IMG/VR virus record: IMGVR_UViG_3300047409_000266
Coordinates: 32,529 to 96,528 of that record
Reading direction: 5' to 3' (one strand)
Source of the DNA: a virus
DNA length: 64,000 bases
Below, in pieces: positions 31,713 through 40,818 of this stretch. The notes below the pieces were generated by a model, which saw only the letters and a program-made list of their open reading frames with translations, was not told where the DNA came from and searched no databases. Numbering within the stretch: the stretch's first letter is position 1; each line of letters starts with the position of its first letter. The translations under genes were made by a program, and so were the position numbers.

Positions 31713-32003
31713 ATGGCTCGCATCAACTGGCACGGCGTTGCCTTCAACGCGAATCCGATCGAACAACTACCCAACGGCAACTGGCGCATGATCTCCATGG
31801 AGCACGGCGCGCGCGTGGTTCCAGGCACAGAGATCATCGTCAAGCAGTCAGAGATTATCGAGATGGGCGCCGCCGAGATGCCGTCTGATCCATCCGAAAG
31901 CCAAGCAAAACTCGAGGCCGCGATGGCTGAGGAGCGCAAATTGCTTCCGCCTATCCAGGGGCTTCTGGCGGCCGTAAAGCCTCAAAAGCCAGTCACTGGC
32001 TGA
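31713..32003 (+). CDS. hypothetical protein
   Basis: Ninety-six residues; beta-rich start (INWHGVAFNANPIEQLPNGNWRM) and an acidic helical end (KLEAAMAEERKLLP). Unknown function, ATG 31713 after the upstream stop by six bases. Confidence 0.5.
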   Translation: MARINWHGVAFNANPIEQLPNGNWRMISMEHGARVVPGTEIIVKQSEIIEMGAAEMPSDPSESQAKLEAAMAEERKLLPPIQGLLAAVKPQKPVTG

Positions 32004-32099
32004 ATTCCGAGCCTCACAGGAGGCCGCTGGTGCGATTTTTCGATCTCCCATGAACCTGGACATGGGGTAATTCTCATCGTTTTCGATATGGAGGTCATC

Positions 32100-32351
32100 A
32101 TGGCTCACAAGAAAAACCACCCGCCACAGCGTAAGATCCCAGTCAAGCCACATGAGCGCGGTGTGCCGACACGCAAGCCACCAGCGCGGCCGATGCCTGG
32201 ACAGGTGGAATTCTCCCCCGACCAGGAGCAGGCCATGCGTGCCGGCGCTCGTTCGGACGCTGGGGCTGGTGCTGTGCGTGGATCGATCATGCCGCGATCG
32301 ACCGATATAGCCGGCGCCAACGAATCGGAAGATATTCTCGGTAACATTTGA
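32100..32351 (+). CDS. basic Pro-rich small protein
   Basis: Eighty-three residues from ATG 32100 with GGAGG upstream. The first half is Lys/Arg/Pro-rich (HKKNHPPQRKIPVKPHERG), the end acidic. A nearby hairpin GCCTC-ACAG-GAGGC (32011-32024) with a later T run is a weak terminator candidate. Confidence 0.5.
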   Translation: MAHKKNHPPQRKIPVKPHERGVPTRKPPARPMPGQVEFSPDQEQAMRAGARSDAGAGAVRGSIMPRSTDIAGANESEDILGNI

Positions 32352-32362
32352 GGATTGGTGTC

Positions 32363-32629
32363 ATGGGCGACGTCATCCCGCTTCCCGGCGTTGAGCGCCG
32401 CGATCTCACTGGGCCCGTGCTCCGCAGTGATGAAATCCTGCAACAGGCCATCGAGGAAGGTGTCGAGGATGTGGTCGTTGTTGGCCGCGCTCGAGACGGC
32501 AGCATATTTGTGTCAGGTGCAACAAATGATGCCGATCGCGTCGTCGGTATCCTGATGGGCGGAGTTCAGTGGATGTCGCAGAACCAGTTTCAGCAGGGCA
32601 TCTACGAGGAACCGAAGGAGCCAGCATGA
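32363..32629 (+). CDS. small conserved-type phage protein
   Basis: Eighty-eight residues from ATG 32363. Contains VEDVVVVGRARDGSIFVSGATNDADRVVG, a pattern I recognise as a small phage domain (often near terminase) with alternating strands. Followed by coupled small genes leading into terminase. Confidence 0.5.
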   Translation: MGDVIPLPGVERRDLTGPVLRSDEILQQAIEEGVEDVVVVGRARDGSIFVSGATNDADRVVGILMGGVQWMSQNQFQQGIYEEPKEPA

Positions 32630-32820
32630 CGCAGCAAAAGCCACCATTCTCGTCGAGCACGCCGCTGCAAGTTCTCACCTTTATCGGCTTTCTTATGCTG
32701 ATTGCCGCTGTGTTCTATCTGGTCGGGCCTACGGCGCCGTTACCGGTCGCTTGCCTCGATAATGAGGTGCCATTGCTTGCGAAGAACGGGTACGTATGCG
32801 TGCTCGTGAGAGTACCCTAA
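32626..32820 (+). CDS. small membrane protein
   Basis: Sixty-four residues from ATG 32626 (ATGA overlap). One hydrophobic segment (VLTFIGFLMLIAAVFYLVG) and a short Cys-containing tail. Confidence 0.5.
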   Translation: MTQQKPPFSSSTPLQVLTFIGFLMLIAAVFYLVGPTAPLPVACLDNEVPLLAKNGYVCVLVRVP

Positions 32821-33035
32821 TGCCGTGGTCTCCAAACGATGGTCCTTCGCGCCACACTAAGAAGGCCAGCACCCCGAAGAAGAAAAAGCAGTGGAGTGCG
32901 GTTGCAAATAGCATCCTGGCGCGCACCGGAAACGAAGGACGTGCTGTGCGCGGTGCTAACGCCGCAGTAGCGCACGCGACCTACAGTGCGCACGCCGAGA
33001 AGCGCATGCGGCATGCGAGACGGAAAGAACGATGA
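32820..33035 (+). CDS. small basic phage protein (MPW..RHTKKA family)
   Basis: Seventy-one residues from ATG 32820 (TAATG overlap). Starts MPWSPNDGPSRHTKKA, then KKQWSAVANSILARTG and RAVRGANAAV, which I recognise from small phage proteins that often precede terminase genes. Probably DNA-binding. Confidence 0.6.
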   Translation: MPWSPNDGPSRHTKKASTPKKKKQWSAVANSILARTGNEGRAVRGANAAVAHATYSAHAEKRMRHARRKER

Positions 33036-33559
33036 ACGCTGAAACCGAAAGTCGCGCTGCTCTCGATGGCGCTATGGCAGTGCTACCGAAGAAGGGCCGC
33101 CCTACCGACTACTCTAAAGAGTTTGTCCAGACATTTCTGGAGCTTATAGTGTCTGGCGAAACGCTGCTTTCTGTATCTCGGCGCGACGACATGCCGTCAC
33201 ACTGGTCGATATACAACTGGCTCAGGGAGCATCATGAGTTTCGCGAGGGGTACGAATTGGCCTGCAATTGGCGCACGTTCAGTACCGCTGACAGTCTGCG
33301 AGAACTCATCAAGACTACCGACGACGATAGCGTAAAATATAAGTGCATCACCTTTATCCTGGAAAAGGAGATGCCAGAGAAGTACGGGGAAAACCCAGAC
33401 GTCCGATGGAAGCCATCACCGGAGGTTTTAGCCAACGGTGACGATGCTAAGCTTGTGAACGAATCACCGCCGCAGATCATTCATCAAGACCCATTGCAAG
33501 CGCAGTTAGAAGCGTTCGAGAAAGCCGGGCGAGAATACAAAAATGGCAAGGGGTCTTAA
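33032..33559 (+). CDS. terS: terminase small subunit
   Basis: A 175-residue protein just before TerL, overlapping it by 17 bases. An HTH at ~45-75 (ETLLSVSRRDDMPSHWSIYNWL) resembles the DNA-recognition domain of phage small terminases, followed by a helix (ALRELIKTTDDDS-like acidic) and a C-terminal tail. It would recognise the packaging site and regulate TerL. Confidence 0.72.
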   Translation: MNAETESRAALDGAMAVLPKKGRPTDYSKEFVQTFLELIVSGETLLSVSRRDDMPSHWSIYNWLREHHEFREGYELACNWRTFSTADSLRELIKTTDDDSVKYKCITFILEKEMPEKYGENPDVRWKPSPEVLANGDDAKLVNESPPQIIHQDPLQAQLEAFEKAGREYKNGKGS

Positions 33560-35372
33560 AGCTAGGCGCTACGAGACAACGGAAGCCAACAAGCGGCTCG
33601 GCCAGTTCATCCTCAACGATCTCCACACCCTAGACTATCCGGAAACGCTGGATTGGTACGAGAAAGAGGTTCCAAAGCTGGACTTGGATGGCCGTGCACT
33701 ACTAGGCGCGAATGACAGATACTTTTTGCTTACCGCTCTGTGTAATCGCGTTGATGCGCTACATCCGTGGCTGTTTGATCGCTGCCGCGAGGTTGAGGCC
33801 GATCCAGATGGACACATGGATCTGTGGTTTAGGTTTGGGTATAAATCGACAATCATTACCTTCGCTGGAGTTATTCAGGAGGTGATGTGTAATCCTGAGA
33901 TCAAGGTTTCCGTCTTTTCGGTGGTGAAGGCGATCGCGGAAGCCTTCCTCAACCAAATCAAAGAGGAATTTGAGAGCAACGAACATCTCAAGCAGGTCTA
34001 TCGGGACGTGCTTTATCGCAACCCGAGAACGAGAGGGGTGGACGGGAAGCCGGCAAAATGGGGTCTCACGCGCGGTATCACGGTCAAACGCCGAAGCAAC
34101 CCGAAGGAGGCGACGATTGAGGCACATGGTCTGATCGACGGCCAGCCGACATCACGCCACTATGATCTACACGTCTACGACGACATCGTAACGCAGGACT
34201 ACATCACCGAGCAGGCAATCAAGAAAACTACAGAGCGATGGGAAATGGCCGATAACCTCGGCTCGCATCTTGCCGTACGCAAGTGGTGTGCCGGTACGAG
34301 ATATTCATTTGCTGATACATACGGGATTATTCTCGAGCGCAAATCGCTCAAGCCTCGCATTTACCCAGCCACAGATGACGGTACGCTCACTGGAGCCCCT
34401 GTGTTTCTTTCGCCAGAGCGTTGGAAGCAGATCAAGAACGATCAGCGCTCGGTCGTCTCTGCACAAATGCTGCTCAATCCAATTGCCGGTAACGAGGCGA
34501 CATTTAACGCATTGTGGCTCTCGACATACGATGTGATCCCGGCGGTGATGAACGTCTACATCCTGGTCGACCCATCGAAGGGCACCGGTCAGCGATCGGA
34601 TCGTACCGCGGTTGCCGTCATAGGTATCGATCAGGGCGGCAACAAGTATCTGCTCGACGGCGCGCGCCACCGTATGAAGCTGTCCGAGCGCTGGGCTCTC
34701 GTGAAGCAGTTCAAGGAGCGGTGGGAGACGTTCCCAGGCGTCCAGATGGTCAGAGTTGGGTGGGAACGCTACGGCAAGGACGTGGAGCTCGAGGTCATCG
34801 AGGATATGCAGCTTCGCGAGAACAACGTCTTTGAGATCGAGGAATTAAACACCCCGCGCCAGGGCGGCCATTCCAAGGATGATCGCATTGGGCGCCTAGA
34901 GCCTGACATCCGAGAGGGCCGATTTTATCTACCGGTCATCGCCTACCATCCTGAATTTGGGGATAACCGTGCTGGTAGCATGTGCTACTGGAGCGTATGG
35001 AACGAGCGATCCGAAAAGGCAGCGGCAGAACAGGGGCTTACGCATAACTATCATATCGGGCAGATCGTCTACCGCCGCCACAAGGGTATGACGAAACGCC
35101 AGAAGAACTGCGAGATCACGGCGCAGTCCTACCGCATTGTTCAGGCGTTACGCCGCAAAGACGAGAATGGGGATGCGTACGATCTGACGCGGGCCTTCAT
35201 CGACGAGATGATTCGCCACCCCTTCGCCCCGCATGACGATTTGATTGACGCTGTGTCGCGCATCTATGATATCGATCCGATGCCGCCTGCAGTTTACGAA
35301 ACTCAGAGCGTCGAACCTCTGGACATGGACCCAGAGGTTCCGGACACGGCAATAGAGGACGAAGCGGCGTGA
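33543..35372 (+). CDS. terL: terminase large subunit
   Basis: A 609-residue packaging motor. Walker A-like LWFRFGYKST near 94-103 and VYDDIVT near 219 (Walker B) give the ATPase; NVYILVDPSKGTGQRSDRTA near 338 carries the first nuclease Asp and a C-terminal HDDLIDAVSRI the last metal ligand of the RNase H-type nuclease. Length matches large phage terminases. Directs dsDNA into the prohead through the portal at 40818. Confidence 0.88.
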   Translation: MARGLKARRYETTEANKRLGQFILNDLHTLDYPETLDWYEKEVPKLDLDGRALLGANDRYFLLTALCNRVDALHPWLFDRCREVEADPDGHMDLWFRFGYKSTIITFAGVIQEVMCNPEIKVSVFSVVKAIAEAFLNQIKEEFESNEHLKQVYRDVLYRNPRTRGVDGKPAKWGLTRGITVKRRSNPKEATIEAHGLIDGQPTSRHYDLHVYDDIVTQDYITEQAIKKTTERWEMADNLGSHLAVRKWCAGTRYSFADTYGIILERKSLKPRIYPATDDGTLTGAPVFLSPERWKQIKNDQRSVVSAQMLLNPIAGNEATFNALWLSTYDVIPAVMNVYILVDPSKGTGQRSDRTAVAVIGIDQGGNKYLLDGARHRMKLSERWALVKQFKERWETFPGVQMVRVGWERYGKDVELEVIEDMQLRENNVFEIEELNTPRQGGHSKDDRIGRLEPDIREGRFYLPVIAYHPEFGDNRAGSMCYWSVWNERSEKAAAEQGLTHNYHIGQIVYRRHKGMTKRQKNCEITAQSYRIVQALRRKDENGDAYDLTRAFIDEMIRHPFAPHDDLIDAVSRIYDIDPMPPAVYETQSVEPLDMDPEVPDTAIEDEAA

Positions 35373-35542
35373 CGATCGACGATATGCCAACAACCTGGGA
35401 ACGATGGTTTGCGTGGTATCCAATTAGGGTCGCTGGTCGATTGATATGGTGGCAATATGTCTGGCGTTCGTGGAGTCGCCCATATCTTAAGGGAAGCCTT
35501 TTCACTTGCGATGTCATTTATCGGCTCGAGACGCATGACTGA
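35369..35542 (+). CDS. 57-residue Trp-rich peptide
   Basis: GTG 35369 overlaps the TerL stop. Nine Trp/Tyr residues in its first 45 (TWERWFAWYP, IWWQYVWRSW). Membrane-interacting character likely; unknown function. Confidence 0.4.
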   Translation: MTIDDMPTTWERWFAWYPIRVAGRLIWWQYVWRSWSRPYLKGSLFTCDVIYRLETHD

Positions 35543-36155
35543 CGCGACCAAAACCGTCGAATACCCCACCGCTGATGCCGTGGCTGTGGCGGTCGTGACG
35601 GCCTGTAAGCACACCAACGAATCACCGGAGGCTGTTGTGCAGGGTTCCTGGGGCTCACGTGCGCGTCACTATGCAGCCCAGGCGCTAGTCAAGGTCTACC
35701 AGAATACCCCTGCGCCATCGATCGCGCGCATGGTTGGGGCCGGCAGTTCCGCCAATTCGTTTATGATTTCGTCGATGCGGGTTATCAGTTACCGCAAATG
35801 GTTCAAGGCCGACATCTTCAACGATGTGCTCCGCGCGGTCAGCCGTGTTACCGGCCGCGAGGTCAAATACCGGTGCAGGATCGGGGAAGGCTACAAGGGC
35901 GAAAACCACGTCACCATTGATACGCCAGCCGATCAGGAGGCGCAGGACATTCAAGATGCTGTGGCGGTTGTGGCCGCAGAGATCGCCGCTAGCCCGCCCA
36001 GTCCGCGCGAATCATTCCGCCTGCTTGAGGAAATTGTGACTAGAAAGCCGGTCGTGCCGTTTGCTCGTTGCAAAGACTTCACGGCGGAGGTAATGGGAGA
36101 TCCGCGCCCTGGGCGATCGGCCTTGGATCAGCGTGAGGCAAGCCGCAATGAGTGA
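35535..36155 (+). CDS. hypothetical protein
   Basis: Two hundred and six residues from ATG 35535. Contains GSWGSRARHYAAQALVKVY and a basic ISYRKWFKADIFNDVLRAVSRV segment resembling DnaA-like or HTH helices seen in alphaproteobacterial phage proteins. Its stop overlaps the next start. Function unknown. Confidence 0.5.
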   Translation: MTDATKTVEYPTADAVAVAVVTACKHTNESPEAVVQGSWGSRARHYAAQALVKVYQNTPAPSIARMVGAGSSANSFMISSMRVISYRKWFKADIFNDVLRAVSRVTGREVKYRCRIGEGYKGENHVTIDTPADQEAQDIQDAVAVVAAEIAASPPSPRESFRLLEEIVTRKPVVPFARCKDFTAEVMGDPRPGRSALDQREASRNE

Positions 36156-36372
36156 TCTTTCTCGCCGCGCTGTTATGACCGGTGCTAGTGCTGTGGTCGC
36201 AGCCGTGGCGCTGCCGACGATGATAATCGATCCGGCATGGCAGACATTCGTGGATGCTAGTAAGTTTTATCAGTGCCCGACTTTTGTATATTCGGCCGGA
36301 CCATGGAGCGCTATCAGGTTTGTGAACGGCAACGCGCAGAAACTCGGAGGATGGGAGCATGACCCCAGTTAA
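36148..36372 (+). CDS. small exported protein with Tat-type signal
   Basis: Seventy-four residues from ATG 36148. N-terminus SRRAVMTGASAVVAAVALP is a twin-arginine-like signal with a hydrophobic core; the rest is a short aromatic domain. Unknown role. Confidence 0.5.
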   Translation: MSDLSRRAVMTGASAVVAAVALPTMIIDPAWQTFVDASKFYQCPTFVYSAGPWSAIRFVNGNAQKLGGWEHDPS

Positions 36373-36595
36373 ATCCTCGAACATCAAAGCCGTAGGATAT
36401 TCGCCCGACAGCAAGACACTCACCGTCCAGTTCCATAGCGGCGCAGTCCACGCCTACGAGGGTGTTGATCCGGTCCACCACGAAAACATGCTCAAATGTG
36501 CCGACAACGGCGAGAGTGTAGGATCATACTTCCATCGCCAGATCAGGATGGGCGGTTACAAGGCGAGCAAGGTGGAGACTGAGACCGATGAATAG
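36359..36595 (+). CDS. KTSC-domain protein
   Basis: Seventy-eight residues matching the KTSC plan: VKSSNIKAVGYSPDSKTLTVQFHSG, AYEGVDP and SYFHRQIR. KTSC modules are found in phage and bacterial proteins, some near lysyl-tRNA synthetase-like genes; molecular function is unclear. Confidence 0.7.
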   Translation: MTPVKSSNIKAVGYSPDSKTLTVQFHSGAVHAYEGVDPVHHENMLKCADNGESVGSYFHRQIRMGGYKASKVETETDE

Positions 36596-36842
36596 GCGAT
36601 CGCTTCTAGCGTGGCTCGGACTTGCGCCAGTCGCGGCCGTGGTGGCAAAGCCGATGGCTGCAGAAACCATGTCAGCCGTAGTCCCAATTCCATGTTTGCC
36701 GGTCGGCACCATCATGGTAGTACCAAACCGCAAGTTCATCGTTTTTGATGGCGAGCGTTACGTCGATTTGGATAGCTTAGAAGGTGAAGCTGTCTGCAAC
36801 AAACTGATTACGGTCAAAAACCATGACGTCGATCAAGGTTGA
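36588..36842 (+). CDS. small exported protein with Tat-type signal
   Basis: Eighty-four residues from ATG 36588. NRRSLLAWLGLAPVAAVVAKP again resembles a twin-arginine signal; the mature part has strands and a Cys. The second such protein within 500 bases. Confidence 0.5.
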   Translation: MNRRSLLAWLGLAPVAAVVAKPMAAETMSAVVPIPCLPVGTIMVVPNRKFIVFDGERYVDLDSLEGEAVCNKLITVKNHDVDQG

Positions 36843-37122
36843 GCGCCAACAGGTCGAGCCCACCTACGACAAGCGCAAGATCACCGAATACGTCAACAAC
36901 ATCTACGCCAACAAGGGAGACTGGATTACCTGCGAGTGGGGGCACAAGATCGCCCGTTTTCAGGAGGACGTACAGCGCGGTACGCTATTCAATCCCGCCG
37001 CAATTGCGGAATGGACACAGCCGGAACCGATGGTCGGCGATGTCCCACCCAAGTGTGCTCAGTGCGGCTGCAACTTCTACATGGGTATGACGTTTCATTT
37101 TCGCGATGGGTGGAGAGTTTAA
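36823..37122 (+). CDS. small phage protein with Cys pair
   Basis: Ninety-nine residues overlapping its neighbours. Basic start (TYDKRKITEYVNNIYANKG), a CEWGHK and a CAQCGC cysteine pattern that may bind zinc. Unknown. Confidence 0.5.
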   Translation: MTSIKVERQQVEPTYDKRKITEYVNNIYANKGDWITCEWGHKIARFQEDVQRGTLFNPAAIAEWTQPEPMVGDVPPKCAQCGCNFYMGMTFHFRDGWRV

Positions 37123-37637
37123 TGGGCCGGAAGCGGACCACGCCAGAGCCAACGCAAGCGCGGGTGAAGGAACTTTTCAATTACGACCAAGAGACAGGCT
37201 TGTTCACATGGCGCGTAAGTAGAAGCAACCGCGCTTCAGTAGGGGCGATTGCTGGCTATAAATGTGATCGCGGATATATCTGGATTGGTGTTGATCGCGT
37301 TGTCTATCTTGCACATCGTCTGGCGTGGCTTTGGATGGAAGGTGAGATGCCGGTTGAGATTGACCATGAGGATACGATCAAGAGCAACAATCGATGGGAC
37401 AATTTACGCAAGGCGACGCGCGGGCAGAACAATGTTAACGCTGATGCTCACAAAAATAGTATGACTGGCGTTAAGGGCGTCACCTTCATCCATGAAAATA
37501 AAGATCGCCCGTATCACGCTTATGCCTATCGTGATGGCGTGAGATATAGCTTTGGATACCATGCAACGCTTGAAGCAGCGCATGCGGCCCGCTTTGCTGG
37601 AGCAAAAACAGTGCATGGTGAATTTGCGAGGGCATGA
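37122..37637 (+). CDS. HNH endonuclease with AP2 domain, free-standing
   Basis: One hundred and seventy-one residues from ATG 37122. An HNH core (AHRLAWLWMEG, IDHEDTIKSNNRWDNLRKAT with the catalytic His and Asn) is followed by an AP2-like DNA-binding domain (GVKGVTFIHENKDR, YSFGYHATLEAAHAA). This is a typical phage homing endonuclease arrangement; here it lies between terminase and portal with no intron around it. Confidence 0.82.
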   Translation: MGRKRTTPEPTQARVKELFNYDQETGLFTWRVSRSNRASVGAIAGYKCDRGYIWIGVDRVVYLAHRLAWLWMEGEMPVEIDHEDTIKSNNRWDNLRKATRGQNNVNADAHKNSMTGVKGVTFIHENKDRPYHAYAYRDGVRYSFGYHATLEAAHAARFAGAKTVHGEFARA

Positions 37638-37639
37638 CA

Positions 37640-37951
37640 ATGACAGCACCGGTTTATCGTCCGCCGACTAAAGTTTCGACGAAAGTTATGCCGTATTTGG
37701 CGCTGGTGAGTCAGGCTGACCCGTCGTTCGAACATCGGAAACATCGAGAGACAGAATATGAGATGGCCTCTGGCAAGGCGTTTCTAGCAGACCCATACGT
37801 GCGTGGACTCTACAACCGCCGCTCCAACATTTACCCAGTCGGGCAGCCGCAGGGCGATCTTGATCCCGTAATCCAGGCAAACCTCAAGCCGACTGTTGGC
37901 GTTGCCGTGCCAGGGCTTTTTAAGGCAGTGCCGACTGGGAGTTGGGATTGA
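37640..37951 (+). CDS. conserved-type phage protein upstream of portal
   Basis: About 103 residues from ATG 37640 (ATG 37634 possible). Contains RKHRETEYEMASGKAFLADP and YPVGQPQGDLDPV. Probably structural or head-tail related by position; no family recognised. Confidence 0.5.
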   Translation: MTAPVYRPPTKVSTKVMPYLALVSQADPSFEHRKHRETEYEMASGKAFLADPYVRGLYNRRSNIYPVGQPQGDLDPVIQANLKPTVGVAVPGLFKAVPTGSWD

Positions 37952-38133
37952 TGGCCAATCTCATCGTCATTCTTGACCCGACTGGCAAGACAATGATGCC
38001 GTCGCTCGACAAGATGCCGCCCGGCACGCGCTATGCTCAGATCCATATTGAAGATTTGCCGATCGACAAGATCGAGCAGAAGAAGCTCGCTGAGGAAGTC
38101 GCTGGCATCATGTTTGCCGGCCTAACGGCGTAG
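37951..38133 (+). CDS. 60-residue phage protein
   Basis: ATG 37951. Starts with a strand (ANLIVILDPTGK) then helical, Ile/Glu/Lys-rich. Followed by a terminator. Unknown. Confidence 0.45.
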   Translation: MANLIVILDPTGKTMMPSLDKMPPGTRYAQIHIEDLPIDKIEQKKLAEEVAGIMFAGLTA

Positions 38134-38162
38134 AACCGAACACACCACCGTAATTCAACCCG

Positions 38163-38184
38163 CCCGCCATGTGGCGGGTTTTTT
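38163..38184 (+). terminator. Rho-independent terminator
   Basis: CCCGCC (38163-38168), loop ATGT, GGCGGG (38173-38178), then six T (38179-38184). A classical stem and T run ending the terminase-side block. Confidence 0.85.
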
Positions 38185-38201
38185 ATTGGAAGGACACGCT
38201 A

Positions 38202-38819
38202 ATGGCTAAGACCACACTGAGAGCCCCAAATTTCTCACACATGCTTCCAAATACGGGGGATGGAACGGACGGCGGGGATAACTGGACGGCCGTTATCAAT
38301 GCTCTCAATACGATGATGACGGACCTCTATACCGGGGCAGTCACCGTTGGTGGATCGTCTACTGTCGCAAGAGGCCCAGAGCTTGTGCTGAGCAGCGATG
38401 TCACGCAGATCGGTTCGAGCGCGACAAACACCACGCAGACGCTAAAGAGCTACACGCTCGCCGCGAGCACCCTTGCCACCAACGGCAATAGAATCCAGGT
38501 CGTTGCCTGGGGTACGTTTGCCGGAAACGCTGCCCCAAAGACCATGCAGCTCAACTGGGGCGGCATGAACATCAACAATGGCGCTGTCACGCAAAGCGGT
38601 TCATCGTGGCAGATGACGGCCAATGTTTATCGAACGGCTGCGAATGCACAGACCGCGATATTCACAGGTGTTTCCGGTGGTGTGAATACCGCCACGAAGG
38701 CTACAACCGACACCTCCGTAGATACAGGAACCATCGGCATTTCCGTCCAAGGTCTCGATGCTTCCGCTGCGCAAAGCAACATCTTGACCAACGGTCTCGT
38801 CGTGTCGTTCTTCTCCTAA
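38202..38819 (+). CDS. putative virion protein
   Basis: Two hundred and five residues from ATG 38202 with AAGGACAC upstream. Thr/Ser/Gly-rich strands with a start DNWTAVINALNTMMTDLY-like helix and NGNRIQVVAWGTF, QLNWGGM strands typical of a phage tail or capsid-decoration protein. No family recognised with confidence. Confidence 0.5.
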   Translation: MAKTTLRAPNFSHMLPNTGDGTDGGDNWTAVINALNTMMTDLYTGAVTVGGSSTVARGPELVLSSDVTQIGSSATNTTQTLKSYTLAASTLATNGNRIQVVAWGTFAGNAAPKTMQLNWGGMNINNGAVTQSGSSWQMTANVYRTAANAQTAIFTGVSGGVNTATKATTDTSVDTGTIGISVQGLDASAAQSNILTNGLVVSFFS

Positions 38820-38858
38820 GTCATTGACCATTAACTATCTACAGGGTACGAGGGCGGC

Positions 38859-40235
38859 ATGTGGTTTATGCCGTCTTATGGCCGCCCAGAGAGACTTCGC
38901 GACTTGCTCGACGCTCCGGGAGGTTGGCCATCTCAGGTCAATGTCCTCGTCAATAAAGACGACCCCGCCAGGGGAGAATACGAGAAGTACCTGCGATTCC
39001 CGGACAGACCGTGGATACTCGTTTCAATTCCCGCAGGCTCTCGCTGTGCTGACGCCCACCGCTTCATTACCAGTGAGTTTCCTGGCCAGCCATTCTACGG
39101 CCTTCTCTGCGACGACCATTGGCCGGTAACGCCCGGCTGGTGGAAGGCGATGGAGGAAGCGGCCGGTGATTGCTTCATTGTTGTGCCTAACGGAGAGCCA
39201 AACTTTCCGCTGTTCAGAAATGCCGGTGCTTTTGGTGGTGGTCTCGTCCGCGCGATGGGATCTCTCGTCCCGTGTGCAGTAAAGCACAATTTCGAGGACA
39301 ATCTTTGGGATACGGTCGCCAAGGATTTTGGCATCCTCAAGCCTCTGCCTGACGTCTTTGTTGAGCATAAACACTGGAGACACGGCACAGCCAAGAGAGA
39401 TATGACCTACGAACGCGGCTCCGCCGACTTTGAAAGTGACCGCGCAATCTTCCAGGAATGGATGGTAAGCAACGAGCGCGCGGAGATGAGCAAGCGCGTA
39501 GGCAAGTTTCTCGGCGTAACAGTTAGCACCATCGATCCGAAGAAGGTTAAGCTCTACATCGTGGTTCCGATTGGCGATGAGCATGTAGACGTCGGATATC
39601 ATAAATCGCTCAATAACACGATGGTAGAGCTCGCCCATCGTGGGTTCGATTGCCACATCATCGAAACGACTGGCGGTAGCAACGTAGGCAAGGCTCGCGA
39701 AAAGCTTTTGTGGGATGCTTGGCGTAAAAACCCAACCCACATCATGTTTATTGACGCAGACATGGGCTGGGAGACAGATCAGATTGTGCGTCTGATTACC
39801 GCAGATCACGAGTTCTCTTGCGTCGTCGGCGTTCGTAAGGCTGACGAAACCAAACTGTGCTGTAACTTCTTTCAAGACCCGCAGGAGTTTCACCCACATA
39901 CCAAGTTCCTCAAGATCAAGGACGTTGGCTTTGCCTTTGTGCTTCTCAAGGCATCCGTCATTGAAAAGATGTGCAAGGCATATCCGGCGCTGCGGTACAA
40001 CGCGGGCGACAATGAGGAATACGCACTGTTCATCGAAATGATTGACAAGCGCGAAGGAAAATACGGAGAGCGATTGTCCGAGGATTTCTCATTCTGCCGC
40101 CGTTGGCTCGGCATCGGCGGTGAGATTTGGTGTGATCCGGAAGCCGCTATCATCCACGCCGGCCGCAAGGAATACACCGGCAAGGTCTCCGATGTGTTCG
40201 AGATCAAGAAGCCAGCGGTAAAAGCGGTCGCTTAG
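38859..40235 (+). CDS. tandem glycosyltransferase (two GT-A-like domains)
   Basis: A 458-residue protein with two glycosyltransferase halves. The first (~1-190) begins MPSYGRPERLRDLLDA and has VNVLVNKDD and a GLLCDDHWPVTPGW (DDH) cluster; the second (~225-440) has LYIVVPIGDEHVDVGYHKSL and MFIDADMGWE, an Asp-x-Asp-type metal motif. Both halves read as nucleotide-sugar transferases. Location next to portal suggests modification of virion proteins. Starts at ATG 38859 with AGGGCGG upstream. Confidence 0.75.
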   Translation: MWFMPSYGRPERLRDLLDAPGGWPSQVNVLVNKDDPARGEYEKYLRFPDRPWILVSIPAGSRCADAHRFITSEFPGQPFYGLLCDDHWPVTPGWWKAMEEAAGDCFIVVPNGEPNFPLFRNAGAFGGGLVRAMGSLVPCAVKHNFEDNLWDTVAKDFGILKPLPDVFVEHKHWRHGTAKRDMTYERGSADFESDRAIFQEWMVSNERAEMSKRVGKFLGVTVSTIDPKKVKLYIVVPIGDEHVDVGYHKSLNNTMVELAHRGFDCHIIETTGGSNVGKAREKLLWDAWRKNPTHIMFIDADMGWETDQIVRLITADHEFSCVVGVRKADETKLCCNFFQDPQEFHPHTKFLKIKDVGFAFVLLKASVIEKMCKAYPALRYNAGDNEEYALFIEMIDKREGKYGERLSEDFSFCRRWLGIGGEIWCDPEAAIIHAGRKEYTGKVSDVFEIKKPAVKAVA

Positions 40236-40245
40236 GACATCTCAC

Positions 40246-40368
40246 ATGGCTAGCGTTGTTATGCCGTCGATCATATCGGCGGTCGCATACTATTTCAGGT
40301 GCTCGGTAAGCTATCGAGCGATGGCGATTAGCCTATCGCAGTGGCGAGATCAGAAGCCCAAAGGATAA
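40246..40368 (+). CDS. 40-residue peptide
   Basis: ATG 40246, three bases short of the next gene. Hydrophobic start (SVVMPSIISAVAYYF). No Shine-Dalgarno; supported only by location. Confidence 0.3.
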   Translation: MASVVMPSIISAVAYYFRCSVSYRAMAISLSQWRDQKPKG

Positions 40369-40371
40369 TCA

Positions 40372-40818
40372 ATGCCTCACGATCCTATCGACATCGGCCA
40401 AAAGATCCTGCTCAAGGATACCGCCGGTGGCAATGATCGCGTTGTACTGGAGAAGTACGAGGCGCCGGCAACGCCTGACAGTGGATACGCGCACGATCCA
40501 TATCGTGAGAAGGATCGCGAGGTTGCGGCCACAATGATGAAATGGCTCAACAAGCATTATCCTGGCCACCTGTGGGGCTGCATTGCCGATCTCGCGCAGG
40601 GCATTGTTAAATTCAATATCCCCATATTAATGGGGGTGAATCACTGGTGGGTCGTAAACCTTAAGACGCACGATGTCATCGAAGGCATGCATCTTGGCGC
40701 TGGCGAGATCCTCGAACGCTATAGGCTGGAGCGCGGGCGTTTCAACCTCGATAGCTTTCTCGACGCGCGCGAGAAGCACTCGGCTCTGGTCGTCCCGAAC
40801 CGTAAGGTTCCAAACTAA
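40372..40818 (+). CDS. conserved-type phage protein upstream of portal
   Basis: One hundred and forty-eight residues. The first half is basic/acidic mixed, then WLNKHYPGHLWGCIADLAQGIVKF and a region with MGVNHWWVVNLKTHDVIEG, ending in HSALVVPNR. It overlaps the portal start (ATG 40818) by one base. Possibly head-assembly related. Confidence 0.5.
   Translation: MPHDPIDIGQKILLKDTAGGNDRVVLEKYEAPATPDSGYAHDPYREKDREVAATMMKWLNKHYPGHLWGCIADLAQGIVKFNIPILMGVNHWWVVNLKTHDVIEGMHLGAGEILERYRLERGRFNLDSFLDAREKHSALVVPNRKVPN

Noticed and set aside
39024-39899. 291-codon open frame on the minus strand
   Set aside because: Lies wholly inside the tandem glycosyltransferase gene, has no ribosome site and no recognisable domain; a shadow of the strong plus-strand coding frame.
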